Assembly (NCBI RefSeq): GCF_020723905.1
Contig: NZ_DYHZ01000006.1
Location: 62,001 to 126,000 of the forward strand
Reading direction: 5' to 3'
Source: Anaerolinea thermophila
GTDB taxonomy: Bacteria > Chloroflexota > Anaerolineae > Anaerolineales > Anaerolineaceae
Length of the DNA stretch: 64,000 bases
Under the pieces are notes generated by a model, which saw only the letters and a list, made by a program, of their open reading frames with translations, was not told the DNA's origin and did no database searches. This document shows positions 60,760-64,000 of the stretch, piece by piece; the stretch's first letter is position 1; each line of letters begins with the position of its first letter. Position numbers and translations under genes: made by a program.

Positions 60760-61907
60760 GCATAACCTCGCAGAATATTGTGATTCCATTTAACCGCCTG
60801 ACCGTGGTGGGGAATGAACTTATCTATTTACAGGAAGCGATTGAAAGCGGACATGTATCGGGTGATGGAACCTTTACCAGACGTTGTCATGCTTATTTAG
60901 AACAAACTTTGGAAGTGCCAAAAGTACTGCTGACCACTTCCTGCACCCATGCCCTGGAGATGAGCGCGCTGTTGCTGGAAATTCAGCCGGGGGATGAAGT
61001 CATTGTTCCAGACTTCACATTTGTTTCTACCGTCAATGCTTTTGTGTTGCGCGGGGCAAAACCAGTTTTTGTGGACATCCGTCCGGATACCCTCAATCTG
61101 GACGAAAGCCTGCTGGAAGCAAAAATCACTTCGAAAACAAAAGCCATCATCCCTGTCCATTACGCCGGAGTCGGGTGCGAGATGGATAGCATCATGGAAA
61201 TTGCCAACCGGTACAGCATTGCAGTTGTCGAGGATAACGCTCACGGATTGTTTGGAAAATACAAAGGAAAGTACCTGGGCACATTTGGGCAACTGGCTAC
61301 TCAAAGTTTTCACGAAACCAAGAACTTTTCCTGTGGAGAAGGTGGCGCGTTATTGATCAACGATCCCCGGTTCATCGAACGTGCAGAAATTCTGCGAGAG
61401 AAAGGCACGAACCGGAGCCGTTTCTTCCGCGGGCAGGTGGATAAGTACAGCTGGGTAGATATTGGTTCAAGTTACCTGCCTTCAGACATGCTGGCAGGCT
61501 TCTTACTGGGGCAACTGGAAGCCCGGGAGTCCATACAATCAAGGCGTAAAGAAATCTGGGAAACCTATTATCAAGAATTGCAATCCTGGGCTGGGCGCAA
61601 TCAGGTCAGGCTCCCCATCGTACCGGAAACCTGTGAACAAGCCTATCACATGTTCTACCTGTTAATGCCTGATCTTGAAAGCCGGCAAGGGCTTATTCAA
61701 CACTTGAAAAGCCAGGGAATTCTCAGCGTTTTCCATTATCTCCCTTTGCATTTATCAGAAATGGGCAGGCGCTTTGGAGGACAACCGGGAGATTGTCCAG
61801 TTACCGAGGATATCAGTGACCGTTTGATCCGGTTACCTTTTTATTTTTCGCTCAGTTTAGAAGAGCAGGAAAAAGTCATTCAAGCCATTTTCGCGTTTCA
61901 AATATAA
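60756..61907 (+). CDS. rffA: dTDP-4-amino-4,6-dideoxygalactose transaminase-type aminotransferase
   Basis: 383 aa from the ATG overlapping the GNAT stop (ATGA); the track starts 9 codons upstream. DegT/DnrJ/EryC1 fold: IPFNRLTVVGNELIYLQEAI at the N-terminus as in RffA/WecE, TTSCTHALEMSALLL, EVIVPDFTFVSTVNAF, VVEDNAHGL, and the PLP lysine in SFHETKNFSCGEGG. It converts a 4-keto-6-deoxy sugar nucleotide to the 4-amino sugar with glutamate as donor. With the GNAT gene it points to Fuc4NAc-type residues in the surface glycan. Confidence 0.92.
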   Translation: MSITSQNIVIPFNRLTVVGNELIYLQEAIESGHVSGDGTFTRRCHAYLEQTLEVPKVLLTTSCTHALEMSALLLEIQPGDEVIVPDFTFVSTVNAFVLRGAKPVFVDIRPDTLNLDESLLEAKITSKTKAIIPVHYAGVGCEMDSIMEIANRYSIAVVEDNAHGLFGKYKGKYLGTFGQLATQSFHETKNFSCGEGGALLINDPRFIERAEILREKGTNRSRFFRGQVDKYSWVDIGSSYLPSDMLAGFLLGQLEARESIQSRRKEIWETYYQELQSWAGRNQVRLPIVPETCEQAYHMFYLLMPDLESRQGLIQHLKSQGILSVFHYLPLHLSEMGRRFGGQPGDCPVTEDISDRLIRLPFYFSLSLEEQEKVIQAIFAFQI

Positions 61908-61944
61908 AACGAGGGAAGTGTACAAGAAAAAGGAGCGGAGTGAA

Positions 61945-64000
61945 ATGATACAAGTGAAATTACATAAAGTCATTACCGTTTTGACGCTGTTGGGGATTCT
62001 CATTTCAGGTTTGATGGGAATACCCAATCAAACGGTCAAAGCGCAAGCCACAGTTCAGCGGGCAGACGCTATTGTTCTGGTCAATTCCACCAGTGCCCGG
62101 TACTGGGAATTCCAGCAATGGGTTCAGCCTTACCTGGATCAATTCGGCGTTGCCTATACCCTGGTAGATATTTCTTCCTCACCGCTCCCCTCGCAAATTT
62201 CCGATTACGCCCTGATCATAATTGGGCATGGGCAACTGGATTTACAAGGCACCTATCTGGACGCATCCGAACACCAGTTGATCACCAATGCCGTCAGCCA
62301 GGGAACCGGACTGGTTAATTTTGATTCATTCCTCACCCAAAATGGCACAACCCCTCTCTATGGATTTATTCAGAACATCTTTTCCTTTGGGTACAACAGC
62401 GGGATCTCTTCCAACCAGGCTCAGGTGCAATCCCAAGCCTCAATTGGCTCCTATATTTTGCAAAATCAAAACACCAATGCTACCTACACCCTCTTTGGAA
62501 GCATTACTCCTCAAGGAATCATTCTGGGGACTAATACATCTGTTTTGCTCTCTCTTGGGAATCAACCGCTCTTAATAGCGGGAATTTATGGTCAGGGGCG
62601 AGCCATACAGTGGAGTTCTATAGCCTGGATGAATCCTAATATTTGGGGACCCCTGCAGGGATGGGACGATATAGTATGGCGAAGCATCGTCTGGGCTGCA
62701 AGAAAGCCTTTCGTGCTGCAAGCCCTTCCTCCATTCGTGACACTTCGCATTGACGATGTGGAAGGTCCTTTCCCATGGCTGGTTTCGACAGTAAACCAGG
62801 GGTTCCGCCCCTGGACAGGAATCTTCCTGGACACAATTACCGATGTGAACACTCTCCGTTCGCTGGCGAATACCGGATCGGTAACAGTATCGATCCATGC
62901 AAGAAGCCCCTGGGACTTCTTTTACTTCAACCATGAAGGGGGTGTAAACCTTCCTGACTCTGTGATTAACCAAAATTTTGCAGATGGCAGCGCATGGCAC
63001 ACCCTAAACCAGATTCCGATTTCAAAACTGGTAATCCCCCATTACTACGAAATCGGGACCAACGCATTTAATGGATTGAACAACTGGGGTGTGGAATTTG
63101 TAGGTGTCCCTATTCCGCCGGGCCGTTTATATGACGGCAATTGCCTCCAGGCTGGCCCTTATCGAAAATGGGCGGGTACAGATTGTATCGTCACCGACAA
63201 TCGTCCATTTTACTACGCTGACGATCTGACCATTTCGGGACACCCGGAATTGAATGGCGAATTCATGGTCATGATCAGTGAAATGCGCGGCATCCCTGCA
63301 TACGAATGGGCACCTGACAATAATGTTTCAGCAACCGTCACCCGCGGGGTAAACCAGATTTCCCGCGCCCTGAACAGTCTGGTACTGGCAACCTTATTCA
63401 CACATGAGTATTACATTCATAACATCTCATCCGGCAACTGGGACTCCATCCTGTCTGGAATTTATAATGGCGTTCAATTCTATAACCCCGAATTTGTGAC
63501 GCTGGACTATGCGCTCCAGTACGTCAGAGCACTGCATACCTCCCACATTTCCAGCAGCGTGATTAATCCGGTCAGTGGACTGCTTGAGACAACCTTAAGC
63601 GGGCGAACCGATCTGGAAACACGCTTTATGGTCTTCACAGAATCCAACGGACAAATCCAACGATGGTTCCTGCCTGTGCCGGTTTTTAATGGCAATATCA
63701 CCGTAAGTTATGATTTGGGAGTACCACCTCCCCCAACGGCTACGCCAACAACGATTCCGCTGACACCGACAGCCACTGCGGTTCAACCCACCCCGACATT
63801 TACCACACAACCCACCTCAACGCCGAATCCCACCCAGCAACCTACAGCCACCCCAAGCCCTACCCTTTCCCCCACCCCGATTCCCGGGCAACCCATACAA
63901 ATTAACCTCTATGAGGATCAGCATCAGGATCCAGTACTGGTTACCACTACAAACCTCAACGCGTTAAATGCTACCGATAACCAGTGGACAGAATTTCTCT
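61945..64000 (+). CDS. Large secreted protein, possible deacetylase-like fold, 3' partial
   Basis: Not in the track because it runs off the window; 685 codons are visible. AAGGAG precedes the ATG and a signal peptide follows (VITVLTLLGILISGLMG... KAQA). Residues about 30-250 look like an alpha/beta domain with LVDISSSPLPSQISDYALIIIGHG, similar to glutaminase-like or ThuA folds. Then comes FVTLRIDDVEGPFPW, a strand plus paired Asp as in polysaccharide-deacetylase (NodB) folds, with SIHARSPWDFF further on. From about residue 590 a long Pro/Thr linker (PTATPTTIPLTPTATA) leads to another domain. Function is not established. Confidence 0.7.
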   Translation, partial: MIQVKLHKVITVLTLLGILISGLMGIPNQTVKAQATVQRADAIVLVNSTSARYWEFQQWVQPYLDQFGVAYTLVDISSSPLPSQISDYALIIIGHGQLDLQGTYLDASEHQLITNAVSQGTGLVNFDSFLTQNGTTPLYGFIQNIFSFGYNSGISSNQAQVQSQASIGSYILQNQNTNATYTLFGSITPQGIILGTNTSVLLSLGNQPLLIAGIYGQGRAIQWSSIAWMNPNIWGPLQGWDDIVWRSIVWAARKPFVLQALPPFVTLRIDDVEGPFPWLVSTVNQGFRPWTGIFLDTITDVNTLRSLANTGSVTVSIHARSPWDFFYFNHEGGVNLPDSVINQNFADGSAWHTLNQIPISKLVIPHYYEIGTNAFNGLNNWGVEFVGVPIPPGRLYDGNCLQAGPYRKWAGTDCIVTDNRPFYYADDLTISGHPELNGEFMVMISEMRGIPAYEWAPDNNVSATVTRGVNQISRALNSLVLATLFTHEYYIHNISSGNWDSILSGIYNGVQFYNPEFVTLDYALQYVRALHTSHISSSVINPVSGLLETTLSGRTDLETRFMVFTESNGQIQRWFLPVPVFNGNITVSYDLGVPPPPTATPTTIPLTPTATAVQPTPTFTTQPTSTPNPTQQPTATPSPTLSPTPIPGQPIQINLYEDQHQDPVLVTTTNLNALNATDNQWTEFL

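Noticed and set aside
36135-61907. Exosortase/PEP-CTERM system
   Set aside because: Ligase, ACP and amidotransferase genes recall such loci, but no exosortase gene and no PEP-CTERM tail were seen.
63720-63900. Pro/Thr-rich stretch as a tandem DNA repeat
   Set aside because: The codons vary and no exact unit repeats; it is a low-complexity protein linker like those at 22.1, 48.3, 48.8 and 54.4 kb.
1-64000. tRNA, rRNA, insertion sequences, integrase or attachment sites
   Set aside because: Nothing resembling these was seen in the short intergenic gaps; no transposase or integrase motif in any frame I read.

Overview
The window reads like a chromosome segment of a Chloroflexota bacterium of the class Anaerolineae, close to Anaerolinea. 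This is inferred from gene content: a mevalonate-type decarboxylase beside threonine synthase, family 5-like uracil-DNA glycosylase, MoxR/DUF58/DUF4129, many secreted proteins with Pro/Thr linkers, and no outer-membrane genes. No rRNA, tRNA, insertion sequence, prophage or CRISPR array was seen. Coding density is high and most genes sit in tight operons with ATGA or TAATG overlaps.

Left third (1-24 kb). Two GAF-domain signalling proteins; a DUF6020-like membrane protein; a MoxR-DUF58-DUF4129 operon; then, on the minus strand, an M20 dipeptidase and a udk-VTT pair. Next come three alpha/beta hydrolases bracketing a peroxiredoxin-like gene. Its reading frame is interrupted by one in-frame TGA exactly where homologues have the first Cys of a CPYC motif, and a SECIS-like hairpin follows: a candidate selenoprotein. 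A minus-strand operon follows: C39-like peptidase, YbjN-like protein, AddB-like ATPase, UvrD helicase and Fe-S PD-(D/E)XK nuclease. It looks like AddAB split over three genes. moaA and upp close this part.

Middle (24-36 kb). Housekeeping: ruvB-queA-udg-thrC-mevalonate decarboxylase, rseP, a HEAT-repeat protein, a secreted metallopeptidase, acylphosphatase, a DUF2680-type secreted protein and uvrB.

Right part (36-64 kb). A cell-surface polysaccharide and secreted-protein region. It opens with a sigma70-type promoter, a c-di-GMP-II-like riboswitch and an intrinsic terminator that shares a strand with riboswitch stem P1, ahead of the initiating polyprenyl glycosylphosphotransferase. Then come heptose-phosphate kinase and phosphatase, an AMP-ligase/ACP/AMP-ligase/AsnB/NadE cassette, and a run of secreted proteins (sialidase-like propellers, two DUF362 paralogues, a PQQ-like propeller, an unrecognised 940-aa protein). 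An acyltransferase, GT2, GNAT and RffA/WecE-type aminotransferase follow. The window ends inside a large secreted protein with a Pro/Thr linker.

Regulation. Several divergent genes (udk, the zinc-ribbon gene, the C39 gene, ruvB) have an extended -10 (TGnTAnnnT) ending 6-7 nt before the chosen ATG and no Shine-Dalgarno sequence, so they are probably leaderless. Other genes carry good Shine-Dalgarno sequences. All calls come from reading the sequence; no database search was run.
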